Program-made: the position numbers and the translations under genes
From: Gnetum montanum
Taxonomy: Eukaryota > Streptophyta > Gnetopsida > Gnetales > Gnetaceae
Direction: 5' to 3'
Assembly (NCBI GenBank): GCA_015680685.1
Contig: MNCI01003750.1
Coordinates: forward strand, 185,714 to 249,713
Length of the DNA: 64,000 nt
Part shown: piece by piece, positions 1 through 13,000 of the stretch
Layout of the letters: each line of letters begins with the position of its first letter
Numbering within the stretch: the stretch's first letter is position 1
Notes under the pieces: model-generated
Databases searched by the model: none
The model's input: the letters and a program-made list of their open reading frames with translations, nothing else
Told to the model about the DNA's origin: nothing

Positions 1-256
1 CCCAGCCCCCCTCCACAGAGCCAAGATCAGCCCCGAGTGATGACTGCGTCATTTAAGGCGAAGGGTCTCCAGGAAAAACCGCGGGAGGTTAACTTGGATG
101 CCGAACTTCAAACACCGCAAAAAGACAAAGTGCAAGCCTTGAAGCTTGGACACATTGCTAGACTGGACGAAAAAATGGTCCACCAAGTCGGCGGCCCGGG
201 CCCAGAGGCGTGGGAGAGAGGATCTAGGAACCTGGCAGCTCTGCGTTCTAGGCACG
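1..256 (-). mobile_element. L1-type LINE tail, 5'-truncated
   Basis: Non-coding 3' part of an L1-type LINE in minus orientation. It aligns by eye with 25838-26100 inside the intact LINE further right, sharing CTCCACA(G/A)AGCCAAGAT, GGCCCAGAG and GGAACCTGGC(A/G)GCTCTGCG. Homology stops at the shared CACGGG near 256, so this copy is 5'-truncated. Its poly(A) end lies left of the window. Confidence 0.75.
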
Positions 257-301
257 GGTTGTGAACAATTCTTTACTGTAATGATTGGTTGTGAACAATT
301 C
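257..301. repeat. 1.5-copy tandem duplication of a 30-bp unit
   Basis: GGTTGTGAACAATTC occurs at 257-271 and again at 287-301, directly at the broken 5' end of the LINE tail. It may be part of the target-site duplication or a filler duplication. Confidence 0.7.
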
Positions 302-919
302 GGTAGTTCTGCATTTGTGGTTGTGCCTTTTCATCTCTTTTGCGAGTTAAATACCACGGTTCTTTAAATGTTGAACATAAGAAAAGTTACATTGAATTTC
401 AACTTGAAATATTGGCCTAGAAGTTCTCATAATGTTTCTTTTCTCTCTCATTCCTTGATCTAGTTCAACATCATAAAGATTCTTAGTATGCTAACTTTAT
501 ACATTTCAAGTTTTCACATCATATCGAAGTAAGTTGGTGTGAGAATCTAGAGTTTCATGCTAGCCCCAAAAAGGAAGAAGGTAGAGGCTCCAATGGCTGC
601 AGCAAGGATCTGTACATGACTTCCAAAAACACAAGCCCTGAATAACTCAAATTACAACATCTAGAAGTTAAGGATGCCATTGCTGTTAGGGAGAAATAGC
701 CCAAAGCATACAATCTCTCAATTTGCACAGCTGGACGATGATAATCATGTAACATAAGTATTGATAACACTAAGTATTTCAATAGAGTATGTCCAACTAG
801 TCAAGAAAGTGGATTTTGCATTCAAAATGTGCATAAAACTGACCAAGACCTTTAAAATTAAGAACAAGTCCAAGATCAACTCTTTGTAAAATTGAACTAT
901 TTCTAAATGCTTGTTCAAC
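302..919. other. no recognisable gene
   Basis: AT-rich sequence, probably intronic or older repeat. The longest open frame (555-782 minus, 75 aa) shows no motif I recognise. Confidence 0.4.
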
Positions 920-1038
920 ACCATGAGAAGCAAAGAGATGGGCGCACGAGCAGTAGGCAGAGCGGACAAAGCATTCAGAGGAGGCAGTGAGGGTAGAGCG
1001 GATGGGATGGGGTTGGGGGTCGTAAGAGCACAAGTGGA

Positions 1039-2119
1039 GTGGGAGATGTGGATGGTGCAAGCAGAGTAGGAGATGGGGATAGGGAAAGTAGAGTGGGCAG
1101 TATAGAAGAAACAATTGTAGAGGTGGAGAATGTACGAGTGATCGTGGATTTTGGTGGTGGGGGTCTCAATAGTGTAGGGTTGGGAATGGGGGTGACTAAA
1201 GATAATGAACCCAAGCATGAAGAGGGACAAAGCTTCTTGGCGGGGGATGCTTTTGTTGGGGCCACTAAGGGTAAGATGGGTTGCCGAGAGAGCAGCAACA
1301 ATGACGCAACCAAACAGGTCTAGCTAGCAGGCTGGCAACCAAGGGACAAAGGTATCGATGTGGTGCAAGTGAAGGAGGGGCAGCTACTATTGGAAATAAG
1401 CACTAAAGTAATATCAAGGGCCATTGTGCTTCTCCACCACAATCTAGTTGGGAAGTTTGTTTCATCTGGGCCCCTATCAAGGATTGAGCAAATTCAACAA
1501 TGGGTAGCATCCTCCTAGAAGGTGGGCAACATAGAGGTTCAAGCTTTGCAAGGGAACCTATTGTTTTTTCTTTTTTTCTTTCTTTCTTTTTTTTCTTTTT
1601 TTTTTCTTTTTTTTTTTTTTTTTTGAGTTGGTGGATGATAAAGATGTCACACTACAAGGAGGCCCCTAGTTCTTTGGGGCCAAGGGGCTCACATTGACCC
1701 ACTAGCATTCATAGGCCCATAATGATTTAGATCTCTTTGGGCAGGTGCCAATGTGGATTAGGGTTTTGGGCCTACCATGAAAGTTCTGGACCCCTAATTT
1801 CCTTAAGAGCCTCATGGGGTTCTTTAAGGAGTTTATTGCTTTTGACAAGTTCACAGCCTCACAAGAAAGGATGGGCTTCATCAGGTTCTATGTCTGGAGG
1901 TCTCTTAAGTCATATGGGTTGTTATGGGATGTCCAAATGAAACTACTGTTTGGGATAGAGGTGCTAAAGGTCAAGTATGAGAATGTTTGCATAGAAGGTA
2001 GAGATGACCAGGAAGCAGGTCAAACAAAGATAGCTTTGGATATCTCTCATTGTCAAGTTTCTCAGAAGAGTAACCACCAAACCAATGTTTGTAGGTTCTA
2101 CCAGGGTGATGACAAGTAG
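1039..2119 (+). pseudogene. LINE ORF1 (DUF4283-type), broken
   Basis: ORF1 proteins of plant L1 LINEs bind nucleic acid and usually carry a DUF4283 domain. Here VKEGQLLLEISTKVISRA and LLHHNLVGKFVSSG give the N-terminal part. A T/C-rich tract at 1560-1625 interrupts the frame. The reading resumes with VPMWIRVLGLP and NFLKSLMGFFKEFIAFDKFT, which parallels [20 protein letters not shown] in the LINE at 30 kb. Several stops and frame changes show it is dead. Confidence 0.7.
1560..1625 (+). repeat. T-rich low-complexity tract
   Basis: Long T runs with interspersed C, lying inside the LINE ORF1 frame. It is probably an expanded microsatellite in the dead element. Confidence 0.85.
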
Positions 2120-2593
2120 CATGCCCCAATATAGGAGGACTAGCATGTAGTTGGGAAAAAGAATATCGTTGCTAAGTCACCACCTCGTAATATTGTTACC
2201 AATCAGAGCCCTTCAAGACCCCCACATTGTCAAAACACATGAAGCAAATGCTACAACACAATAGCAAAAGGGGTCTGCTATGCTGCAAGAGGGTCCGGGG
2301 GTAGCTCGAGGGCCCCTAAAGTCTGATGGGGCTACCACTATGGGTGGTCCAGCTTCTACTATCTTGGGAGACTTCATGCTAGGTCATTGGGTATCCCCAA
2401 CACGAGGCTCAAATTTTGCTTGCAACAATCCCACCCCCAAGGACAAGCTAGGATGTTTTAAGGCTAAACTAGAGGTCAAGAAACAAGGCAAACCCAACCT
2501 GCAAGAGTAGAGACTGAAGAAGACTATGCAAGACTTGAAATTAGGAGTTCAAGGGACCCTAAAAAAGGTCTACAAGAAACGATCTACTGTTAG

Positions 2594-3390
2594 ATTGTGA
2601 GAATCTTATCATGGAATTGTCAAAAACAAGGTAACTCATACAAACAAAATACCCTTAAAGAGTTTGTGAAATAGAGAAAATTGTGATGTTGTTTGTCTTT
2701 AAGAAACCAAGCTACAAAGTGGCCAAGGCCAGGTGCTAGCTTGGCTAGGGTGGTCCTTGTTCTCTATCAATGCTAGAGGTTGTGTGGAAGGGCTAGCAAT
2801 GATTTTTAAACACATGGCAAACATGGTCTTTGAAACACCATGGAGTCTTACTCTTTTCTTACCACCTGAGGAAACTTTTTTGACCAATTTTATGGTCTGC
2901 AAGATTGCTCAAACCAACTTCATGAACTCCTTTTCATTGCCTCCTAAGTGAGTAACCACAAGAGTTGGATTATGGTGGGGGGTTTCAACTTGAGGCTATA
3001 CAGCTGGGAGAGGGCAAGGAAGGGTAAGGTTTCACCTCTGAGGTGGGGGGAGGGGGAGGGGAACTATTTTACAAGTTCCTCTCAAACTTCAATTTTGTGG
3101 ACCTTAAGATTCAACACTACAATTTCACCTGGACCAACAACAGAAGAGGGGAGGACCATGTCATGTCCAAGATTGATAGAGTTTGGGTTCCTACAGCCAT
3201 GATGCTTAAGAGGCATTTTACAATGATGGTGTCAAAGAGAAGGACGTCCAACCATAGGCCCTTGCTATGCATTGTTGATCAGTCTCTTCCCATGGATGCT
3301 AAGGGCCAGAGATTCTGCATCAAGCAGGTGTGCTTGCAGAAACCATGGATTGGTTCAATTAGTTCAGTAGACTTGGGTGCATTACCCTAG
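2594..3390 (+). pseudogene. LINE ORF2 endonuclease fragment
   Basis: Starts with VRILSWNCQKQGNSYKQNTL and then [14 protein letters not shown] across a frame change, the APE-type endonuclease N-terminus of L1 ORF2. Later blocks are WIMVGGFN, FTWTNNRRG, SKIDRVWV and SNHRPLL, the last corresponding to the catalytic SDH region. At least three frameshifts or stops are present, and no RT domain follows. Confidence 0.75.
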
Positions 3391-3508
3391 ACATAGGGGC
3401 CCTAGAAACTTCCTCAAATGGAGTCTGTAGGAGGTGAAGTATGGGATCAAAGCCCTGACCAAATAGGATAAGTACAACTTCAAGTTCCTCAAATAGGGAC
3501 ATATCCTC

Positions 3509-3562
3509 ATGCTCCATGCTATCTGAACAACTTTAAGTAGCAAATGCTCCATGCTATCTGAA
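3509..3562. repeat. 19-bp direct repeat at LINE break
   Basis: ATGCTCCATGCTATCTGAA occurs at 3509-3527 and 3544-3562, where LINE similarity ends. It could be a repair duplication at the 3' deletion breakpoint. Confidence 0.7.
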
Positions 3563-3565
3563 TTG

Positions 3566-3946
3566 CAAAAAAGAAAAAAAAAATTGTTATATTCCAATTG
3601 AAGTGACAATAACTTTCCAAAAACCAAAATTGATACAGAACTAAAACTAGATATTCAAATTGTATTTAAAAAAAAAAAAAGATAGCTACCAAAACACCCG
3701 TATATGAGTCATTCAACTAAAAAGAAAAATTCCGTCACTATAATCATCGTTAGTAGTTATCTCCATCTACATGTTAGCCATGTTACAGTAAGATTGGGTG
3801 GAACTTGAAAGCACAAACTCCAGGTAAAGGTTACATTCCATTACCAGTAAGCTAAAGTACAAAGGCTACAATTGTCCTTACACAATGAATAAAGTTAAAT
3901 ACTAGATAAGTCTCTACGTCAGAAGCCAAAGGTCCTGATAACCAAC
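3566..3946. other. TOP3B intron sequence, nothing recognised
   Basis: AT-rich, begins with an A-rich tract (3566-3583) and a second A-run at 3667-3680. It lies 3' of exon 9 within the next TOP3B intron. Confidence 0.5.
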
Positions 3947-4026
3947 CTTATGTAACCTTGAGTGTACAATCGCTCTGCCACTTGCATTGCATGGTGAGGA
4001 CCCATACCCAAGCCACTAGAAGCAAC
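3947..4026 (-). CDS. TOP3B: TOP3B coding exon 9 (last visible)
   Basis: Encodes [20 protein letters not shown] and YTQGYI, ending in a split AG. Donor AG/GTTGGT. The next codon completes Ser, and the one after should be the catalytic Tyr. I find no SYPRTE-like sequence between 1 and 3946 on the minus strand, so the following exon is outside the window. Confidence 0.93.
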
Positions 4027-7000
4027 CTGCAATTATCATTCCATATGACACAACTATGTATAAAATATTACTCTTTCAGCTACACCTATCTATGTTGAGA
4101 AACCAACTCCTTTCTCTTAAAAAAGGTTCTGTTTTAAGTAGCAGCACCTGAATTAACTCCACCAGATGACAAAGTTTTACTTGGGATATTTATTATTAAA
4201 AAATGCATTATGTAAAACTTATCTGATACCAAAAAGTAGTCCCTTAAAAATGTAAAAAAATTTAGAAAAATGTACTTGTCCACCAATTAATGCCCTTTAT
4301 ATGATGAAACTCGTACAAAGAACAAGACTCAACTCAATCTATATCATGCAACAATGAATTTCAGAACGACCTTAAGTAAGTTAACTGTATTCAAGCCAGA
4401 TGGATGAGATTTGCGTTCTTCCTTTTCCACTATATTTACAGCTCTGGTGGAACCAGAATTCATTACAAACTTCTGAAACATCATGCCAACCTGTGATACC
4501 AAGACAGCACTTAGAAAAAAATTAAACATAATGAATATAATCAGGCAGCTGTAATAATTCAATATGTATAATTACTTGCATCATTCCAGGTAAACAATAT
4601 TACCTCTTTATCAAAAACTTTTGTACGATCCCAAATCAGACGAAGCTGATATCCTCCTTTTTCAATGTGTGGACGAACAACCCAAAATGGCTCAGGTTTA
4701 AATGTAGTTATCTGTAAATGTCTTTCCACACAAAATCCAAGAGTTGGAGTTTGACAAGGGCCATACCTGAAATGATTCAATGAATTATTATTAACAACAT
4801 TGCCATATAAAGATAATATATCATGTGCATAAATGCATTAGAAATTGAATAGATCATATAATGTAAACCTGTGACTAAAAATTTAAGGAGCTTTTAAAAA
4901 TTATGGGCACTTTTTGTCATTGACTTTTGTCATTTTAGTGACTTTCAAAAAAAGTCTCACACCATAACAAAAAAAAATATTGACATCTGATTCAGGTCAT
5001 ATATACTCACAATAACAAAAAAAATAAACCAGCAAGGAGCGTTCTTCCTTTATGCAATCAGTTTCTACCTATGTGCAATCAATTTTCTCTACTACACTGT
5101 AAAGGCATAAGGATTTTCTGCCACTACATTAGATCATTAAAAGTTTAGGTGGTTGCTAGATAAACCCTTTTGAAGATGTTATTCTAATCTTTCTTCCCTA
5201 GAATACTTAGCATTAGGTAATGAAGATTTAAATGTGTATACCTACACTCTAACTTGACCCAAGCATAATTATGCAAACAAATTATAAGATTATTTCTTAT
5301 TTCTTGGCTTCATTTTTTATTTTTTTATTTTTATTTTTTGGAGAAAGGTCAGGTTCATATTAATCGTGAACAAAAAAATNTTTTTTTTTGGAGAAAGGTC
5401 AGGTTCATATTAATCGTGAACAAAAAAATATATGTACAAGCCAAAGGGGAGAGAACCAAACACCTCCCCCACCCCACCACACCTAAGCGGGGAGACTGCC
5501 CCTCCCCGAAACACGTCATTCCTCGGAATATCCCCTCATAATCGATCAGAAAAAAATTGTCCCCCCGGGACATCCTACTAAGAATAAAACCTTGGTGGAA
5601 GGGATCTCCCCCTCCCACCATAAAACACAGAGACAAACAGAGCCCACAACCAGAAGGAACAAGTAAACCCAGCCAAACCAGAAAGAGCAAGCCCATCAAT
5701 CAAAAACGATAGGGGTAGGCAAACATAGACAACAGCCAAAAGCCAAAAGACAACAAAAGGGCACACACCCAGGCCCATCCTAAGTGGGATGTGGAAGTTG
5801 ACGGCACTAGCATCGAGGTTTTTCCTACACATGAAGTGCATCAAGGATAGCCTAGTGACACTTGGAGGAGACAAAGGCCACAACCTCCTGGAAGTTCTTG
5901 TACTCCTCCTCATGCTAGTGGCACAGGACCAACAAGTTAGCACTATCCGACTGCAACTTGCTAGATGTAACTCGTATAAATCTACATAGGGCATGGCAGG
6001 TAGTGGTGTGGTTTACCTTCATAATGATCCATGGGCACTGGTCCTATTGCAGCCAGTGGCAAGCATTTGTTTCATGCGCATTTTCCTACATGTGCTGCAT
6101 CTACCTTTCTTGCTCAAGCTCTCTGGCCTGTTGCGCAACCTCTTCAACAGCTCTCGTTTGCTGCTCCTACTCCTCCTTGAGGAAGTCTTCGCAAATCTAG
6201 ATATGCAAGGTAGCTTCTTTGATTTCCTATTGGTTCTTGTTCACTTCCTATCTACGCTCCTCCTGTTGAAGCCACTACCTATGCTCGTACTCCATCTTTT
6301 GTTGCAACTTGGCTCTCACAGTGCATTCTTCCACCCACACCCTCTCCTCAATCTTGGCCCTAACCCTAAGCAGATCTGCCAAACATCTATCCTGAAGCTC
6401 CCAATGGAGGGCCTCCATGGCGTGAGAGATCTGCTCGTTCACAAGATCTTCAGGTCGGTAAGAAATCCAAGCCAATTGGTGCTCAACCCCTCTGCCATTG
6501 CTCCCCCCATTGCATCCTAACATACCTGCGCTGAAGACGAGGAAGCCCCATCCAAACCCTAATGCTGCTTGTAGATCACCATGAACAGGGATGGCCAAGA
6601 GACTAGAGCAGCCACCAATTGTGCAACTCTCCATATGGCCAAAATAAGATCAGAGTGAGGCAATTGGGAACTTGGTGATGTTGGCCTGGCACCCAATTTT
6701 TAAATAGCACATAAAGGCAAAGTGCGCTCCCTAGAGCTTTTAGATGTTCCCAGATTGAACAAAATACCTCTCAACCAACTCTGCAATGTCTTGCCAGAGC
6801 TACGAAAGAGCCAATTTGGGAACCTGGTCACTACCAGTTTTCAGAATTGGCTCATCGAAAAAGCCCTCAACGTCCTACAACCCACAACTAGTGGGCAAAA
6901 TAGCCTCCCATGGCCAACACACCCAAATAATTAGCCAAAGCATCCTCAGTGAGGCAAATGCAAGTACCACAAAATGTGGTAACCTCCCCTTGCCAATGTC

Positions 7001-10000
7001 GAAAGAAAGCCTCATCCTGCAAATCTAAATTACTCACCAGCTAGGGAAGTAGATCCTCTCAACCAACATGAACCACCAAGCTCTAGAGCAGTGCATTGGA
7101 TCGATAAAGCATGCACATTGGCACAAAGGTGGGCATGACCCCATCGCCATGATAACCTCATGTCAGAGCTAGGCACCAAGACTAGCAACCTATGTAGGTA
7201 GCAGCAGGAAAGCAAACTAGAAAATGTGTTCATTTTGGTGGTGCCAAACACCATAAAATAGCTGTCGTGGGCATGCCATCATGCAAAAAAATGGGCGGTG
7301 GAAGTTTGGCCTCCTTCCAAACTTTGACAATAAAAGGGTAGAAAATAGCAAAATGGAAGATGGCTTCTGTGGCAGCGCTGCAAAGCGGACATGTGTCATA
7401 ATTTGCAACCCCCAAGTTTTAAGTGCCATTCACACCAAGAGCAACCCCCCTCCCCCCCCCCCAACAACAATGCAACAACCATAGGAAGCATTTAATTTTT
7501 TTGAGTAGATGCCCCTTCCAAGCAGCCACCCACCCATGCATAGTCAGGTATTTAAATTTGATAAGGTCCTTGGGTGGTGCACCCATCAACCCCCATCCCC
7601 CCCTACCCCCGAGCAACCTCGCTAGCATGGGAGAAGAGGTTGTGCTAGATCTAAGAATATTGGGGTTCCGCAATTCAAGGCTGATATTTATGCCTGAGGA
7701 TATCCACCCATTGCGTGTGATAGCCATCCTACATAAACCAAGTCAAAATATTTTTGTGACCCGGTACTATCACATCCTCGAATTTCAACACCCCCAAGCC
7801 CAAGACAAGGTTTGGTTTGGCGACCTATTCCCAACTAACAAGGTGCACTTTTTCTCCTCTTTTCCCACCCAACCACACAAAATTCCTGATAATTTGGTTG
7901 ATCTTCTCAATAACCCCTCTAGGAGGGATGGCCACAAAGGTTGTGTAGTGAGCCATGGCCGAAAGAATAAAAGTAGCCAAAATAATCTGACCTTTCCTTG
8001 TGAGGAAATATGCATTCTACTGGCTAACATGTGATTGGAGTCTTTAAATAAGCTAGAGCCAGGACTTCTTTTTGTTCCAGGCAAACATTGGAATTCCAAG
8101 CTAGGAATCCTTCACCTTACCCTAGAGGATCCAAAGCTCCTAACAAACCTACCATTTTACCACCTCCTCTTTGTGGAAGAAGTAGACAAATAACTTCCCC
8201 CTATTGCACTCCAATCCAACCTCCTTGGCCATATTCATGAGAGCCTGATTAATAGCATGTGCATGCGGAACTGCAGCCCGAGTTGTTAAAATTGTGTCAT
8301 CTACATAAGGCTATGTTATGCAAGTAACACTTTCAATGTTCAGGCCCCTAACCCCTACCATTCTACAATGCAACTTCATGGTGTCCATCGCTATGATAAA
8401 CAAGTAAGGCAATAACGGATCGCCTTGTCATAACCCTCGACTGGGGGAGGAAAACCCCTAAAGCCTGGAGGTTGATACAAAGGTTGACAAACTACAAATG
8501 AATTCCCTTTCTAAGCATAATATCCTGGACAACATTCTAGTGTACAGTATCGTACGCTTTTGTGACGTCAAGCTTGACATACATTCCCGAGAATTTGGCT
8601 CAATGCACATAGTGCATGATTTCCTGTAGAAGAAGAGTTTGATCTTGAATATACCTACCTTTGATGAATCCCACCTATTGTGGGCCAACCAAAGTTGGCA
8701 TCAAAGGCTACAAGCACTTAACCAGAATTTTTGTGAGAAGTCTGAGCAGTGTGTTACACACTTTGATAGGCCTGAAGTGAGAAGACTCTATGGGGTTCTC
8801 TATCTTTGCGATGCGGACAATTCATGAACAAGTAATCTCGTGACGTAGGTGTTGCCTATGCAGCATAAGGTTGAAAGCCTCAAGAATGTTATCCCCTAGA
8901 ATGTCGGTGAACTCTCGGAAAAATTCAATTGTCCACCCATCAAGCCCTAGGGCTTTATCCCTTTTCAAGGTCATCATGGCCTCTAACAACTCTTGTTTCA
9001 TGATGAAGGCAATGAGCCTCCAATTCTCATCAGCCCCCACCAACCTCTAGATCGAAATCGAAATAGGCAGGAAATCTCTTTTCCAAATGTCCAACCAATA
9101 CTGCTACATCACCTGAGCATCTCAAACGGATGGGGCAAGGTGCACCCTTTGTGAATCAACCGGTGAATTTTCTTAGCATCATTGTACACTTTTGTAGCAA
9201 CGAAGAAAAAGCGTTTATCACGGTCCCCCTCTTGCAGCCATTTGATCTTGGATCTCTACTTCCAATACAGCTCTTCCTCCTTTGCTAGTTGTTGAAGTTC
9301 CATCAAAAGGTCATGTTCTTCCTCAACTAGTTGCTCTCCAGCTTCATGTTTGGCCTGGACCTCCAACAAGGCTTGTTGCTTGGCAGCCCAAGAGGCCTTG
9401 AAGGAATATTTTTTAGACATTTGAAGGTTCTAAATCTTGTGCTTGAGCATAGATAAACTATGCTTTAGAAATTCACGAGGATCATTGTTGCTCGAGTACT
9501 CTATCCAAATTTCAACCAACCTATGCAACCATGGTTTTGAGAGCCAAGTTTTTTCAAACCGAAATGGAACAACTCCACATCTATCTGGTTTGTGGATTGT
9601 ACATGTGAGTGCTCGATGGTTGGACGCTCTCCTCTCATGTCCTTGAAGCCAAACTTCATGCTTAAAGAGAATCTCGGAACTTACTCATGCCCTATTGATC
9701 TAGAACATGACCTTGTCTACCCCCCTTCTTCAGTTGCTTCAAGTGTAGAGGCACCCAGTCATCTTGATATCAACCAGGTTGTGCATGTCCAAAAACTGAT
9801 GAAAGTATAGGCTCCCTAGTGGCAGCTCTAACTCTCCCCCTATCTTCTCCCACACATAGAGCCATTGATTAAAGTCTCTGATCAAAACCCAAGTGCACCA
9901 ATTAGGAATGTAGCCAGCAATCCTACGCAACTCCTATAGATGTTCGTCCTAACCCTACGGACCATAAAAGTTTGTGAGCCACAAGCTATGAGACAACAAA

Positions 10001-13000
10001 TACACCGTGATACTCCAAAATGAAGAGTCCACTAGCTCAACAGGGAGGCAAGACAAAATCACAAGGCCCCCAGCCTACTCGTGGCAATCCACGAACTGTG
10101 AGAACCATCCAATCCAGCGTAGTCCTGAGTAGTTTCCTGAATGCAGCTTAGCTTCTTGTAGACAGACAATTGTGTAATCTTCTACTTGCACTAAATACAA
10201 TTCCAAGACAAAATTTTCATGGTCTACTTAAAGATTACTTCTTGTAAACCTCTTTGAGGGTTACTTGAAATCCAGAATTAATGTCCAATTTCAGTTTTCT
10301 ATTGCAAGTTTCATGACTAGATGGGCATTCCCCTTTCTTGGGTTCAACAAACACCCGAAAACCTTGGTGCGCCTTTGGCGAGACCCACCCAACAATCTCC
10401 TCCATTGCCAGTACGGCCAAGCTGTGCACCGTTGACACACATTCCCCCAACGGGGCCAACACCCCTCAAAGAGGAGATGAAGTACCCTTAACAAGGGAAG
10501 GCAAAATTGGGGGGAACCAACCCCAACCAGCCTCGACGACATCAGGGAAGTGCAAGCCCCCAAGCTCAATGGGTCAAACTTCTATCATCCTCCAACCCCC
10601 TCACCTTGGGCCTACTGCCCCTTTTGCCTAACCAACGTCCATCCATCTTCTCCAGCCCTCTTGATCTACCCCTACAACTTGTTTCAAACCCTACATTCCT
10701 TTGTGGTGTGGTTAGGATTGCCACAAAAAGCACATGCCTCCACACTAGCTTGGGCCACCCCAAGCCAAGAATCTTTTTCAGAGCAAGTAGCAACCTCATC
10801 GCCGAAACATTCTTGTACTCAATGGTAAGCTTTTCTTCTCCAAGCAACAAGTCCAAAATTATTTCCCGCTGGAGGTCAGATGAGCAAGGGATTGCCCCAC
10901 ACAGAAACAGACAAAGCCCGTGCATTTTTTGACACAGTAAACTTATCAAAGGAAATAAACTTGCTAAAGAAACCAATAAAGGTTTTAAGAAAATCAGCAG
11001 TCCACAATTCCCATGGCACTCTAAAAACCAAAAACCACACCAAAGCCCTAGAGAACAAATCTAGGTCACAGTGGACACCAGGCCTCCAACGTTTGAGCGC
11101 TAACCCCTACGCACCAAATAACCAAGGACCATCCACCAACACCTGGTCCCTATCCTCCTAGCTCTGAAAAATGAAAAGCAACACATTCCTGTTTAAAGCA
11201 CACACTTGGACATCACTTAACCCCCAAGAGGCGTGGATCCATTGCTTAACCAACTCCAGCTTAGGCCATGTGCCAAAAGACAAACTTTCTCACTAGGCTC
11301 AACTCAATTTCCCAAAGCCCCTCAAGTGGGACCGCCCACATCTACAACCGTAGCATTCTATCCTGCCAAGCATAGGAATCAATACCCCATCTCCAGGTTT
11401 CCACATCTTCTCCCATCCTTTCCCCTACCTATGGCCACCATTGTTGTCACCATGCTCAGCCGATCCACCCCTAACATCCTCCCATGTTCACCAACATCCC
11501 TACCTACCCTCCTACCCAAACCTTGGTCCATCCACATGCTCTCTCCCTCCCTCCTATGCTTGCCCCATTCTCCTCTTGGCTTCATTTTTGTATGTGTAAG
11601 ATGTAAGATGTTTAATGTTGATCCTAAAGTGTATCTAGCAAGTTTATGTTTTGTGAAAAACCATTTAGTAAAGTTATAAATAAAATCACTTCACTATTGA
11701 TCACTTAGTTACTCTTAGATACTACATGGAGTTTACAGAAATACCAAATAAAAAGTTTTTATTTGTTTTATTGGTTTTGCAAAAGCATATGATTCAGTGA
11801 TCCATACAAAACTATGGTTGCACTTCCATAAAATTGGCCTCCCTTCAAATTTCATTTCAACAACTCAAAGATTGTATGAGAAGTGATTATTGAAATTACA
11901 AACAACAATTCAAAGAAAAAATTTCAATTCTAAAGAAAAATTGAAGTTAACCAAGGTTGCCCAATTTCTCCAATTCTCTTTGGTATCTTTATTGATAAAA
12001 TGCAAGAATGATTATGCAACGGACAAGATAGTCATGCTATCAAAATTGGATTCCAAGTAGTGAATTTTCTTTTATATGCAAATGATGCTGCCTTGATCTT
12101 CACTACTACAAAAGGTATCCAAAATATGTTGCAAATTTAAGAAAATTATTGTCATTCATTTGGTCTTTAAGTGAATGTAGATAAAACCAAATTGATGATT
12201 TGGGATACAAGAAATATCTGTTATACCTTCCATTTTGGAGGTACCAATGTGCAAATACTAGATTCTTTTAAATATTTGGGTCTCATTTATAAGAAAAATT
12301 ACATGTGGGGGCAATGCATCAAAGAAAAAAATAGCAGGAGGTTTGAAAGCTCTATATGCTTTCAACAACAAGTGCAAGGATTTAAGGTCAAAAAAAATTT
12401 TCAAACTATCATCTATCCTACCATATTATATGGATGTGTTGTTTGTGTAGAACTCCTTATAATCACCCTTTAAATATTTGTACAATTTTTTTCCTAATCT
12501 CTTAAAATATACATGAAGCTATAGTTACACCAACAACTCATAAGGATACAACAAAAGTAATGATGGGTTGACTACAGGGCCTCCGTACCTCCTTCAATTC
12601 TTAGCTCAAGTTGATGATGAGAGACCTTACCACTTTTCATAATCCTAAGTATTGATGCATTGTTTGCTTATTACTATTATGATATCTAACAATGAATACA
12701 ACCAATGATTTTGGGGTCATAACTCTGTTATTTTCAAATACTTGGCTCATCACCCAAAAGAAAAATATTCAGTTGTATCTCATTTAATTCATAAAAGAGT
12801 AGTTTTCTCTAATACCCTTGTCAAGGTCATGGTTAGCACTTTCTATTACTTAGGAAGCTAGAAAACATCAAACAATTGTGTGACTCACTTATTTTCAAGT
12901 TTCGGTTTACAAGTAACACCAATGGATGTGGTTGGATTTATTCCTAATCCTCCACTAAGTTTCCACCAAACCAACTCATTTAATCTATAATAGGCTTCAA

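Larger units (their letters stand above)
920..3540 (+). mobile_element. L1-type LINE, plus strand, lacking reverse transcriptase
   Basis: Contains a degenerate ORF1 (about 1039-2119) and the endonuclease start of ORF2 (about 2594-3390), in the same order as the LINEs at 5.3-11.6 and 24.8-31.2 kb. No RT, zinc-binding C-terminus or clean 3' end follows; sequence similarity stops near 3540 and is followed by an A-rich tract at 3566-3583. The 5' boundary is approximate, placed where GC content rises. No TSD was identified. Confidence 0.75.
5318..11573 (-). mobile_element. L1-type LINE, near full length, with 16-bp TSD
   Basis: A 6.26-kb non-LTR retrotransposon inserted in TOP3B intron 6, in the same orientation as the gene. 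Exact 16-bp target duplications TCTTGGCTTCATTTTT lie at 5302-5317 and 11574-11589. The A-rich 3' tail is seen as T/A-rich sequence from 5318 to 5338. Reading down the minus strand come a 5' leader, ORF1 with a zinc knuckle, ORF2 endonuclease, reverse transcriptase with YVDD, a zinc-binding C-terminus and a long 3' UTR. Many stops show an old copy. A single N at 5380 sits between two copies of a ~40-bp sequence, probably an assembly artefact. Confidence 0.92.

Noticed and set aside
6275-6634. 119-aa and 175-aa ORFs near 6.0-6.6 kb
   Set aside because: They lie in the 3' part of the LINE at 5318-11573 and show no conserved domain; GC-rich UTR open frames are expected by chance.
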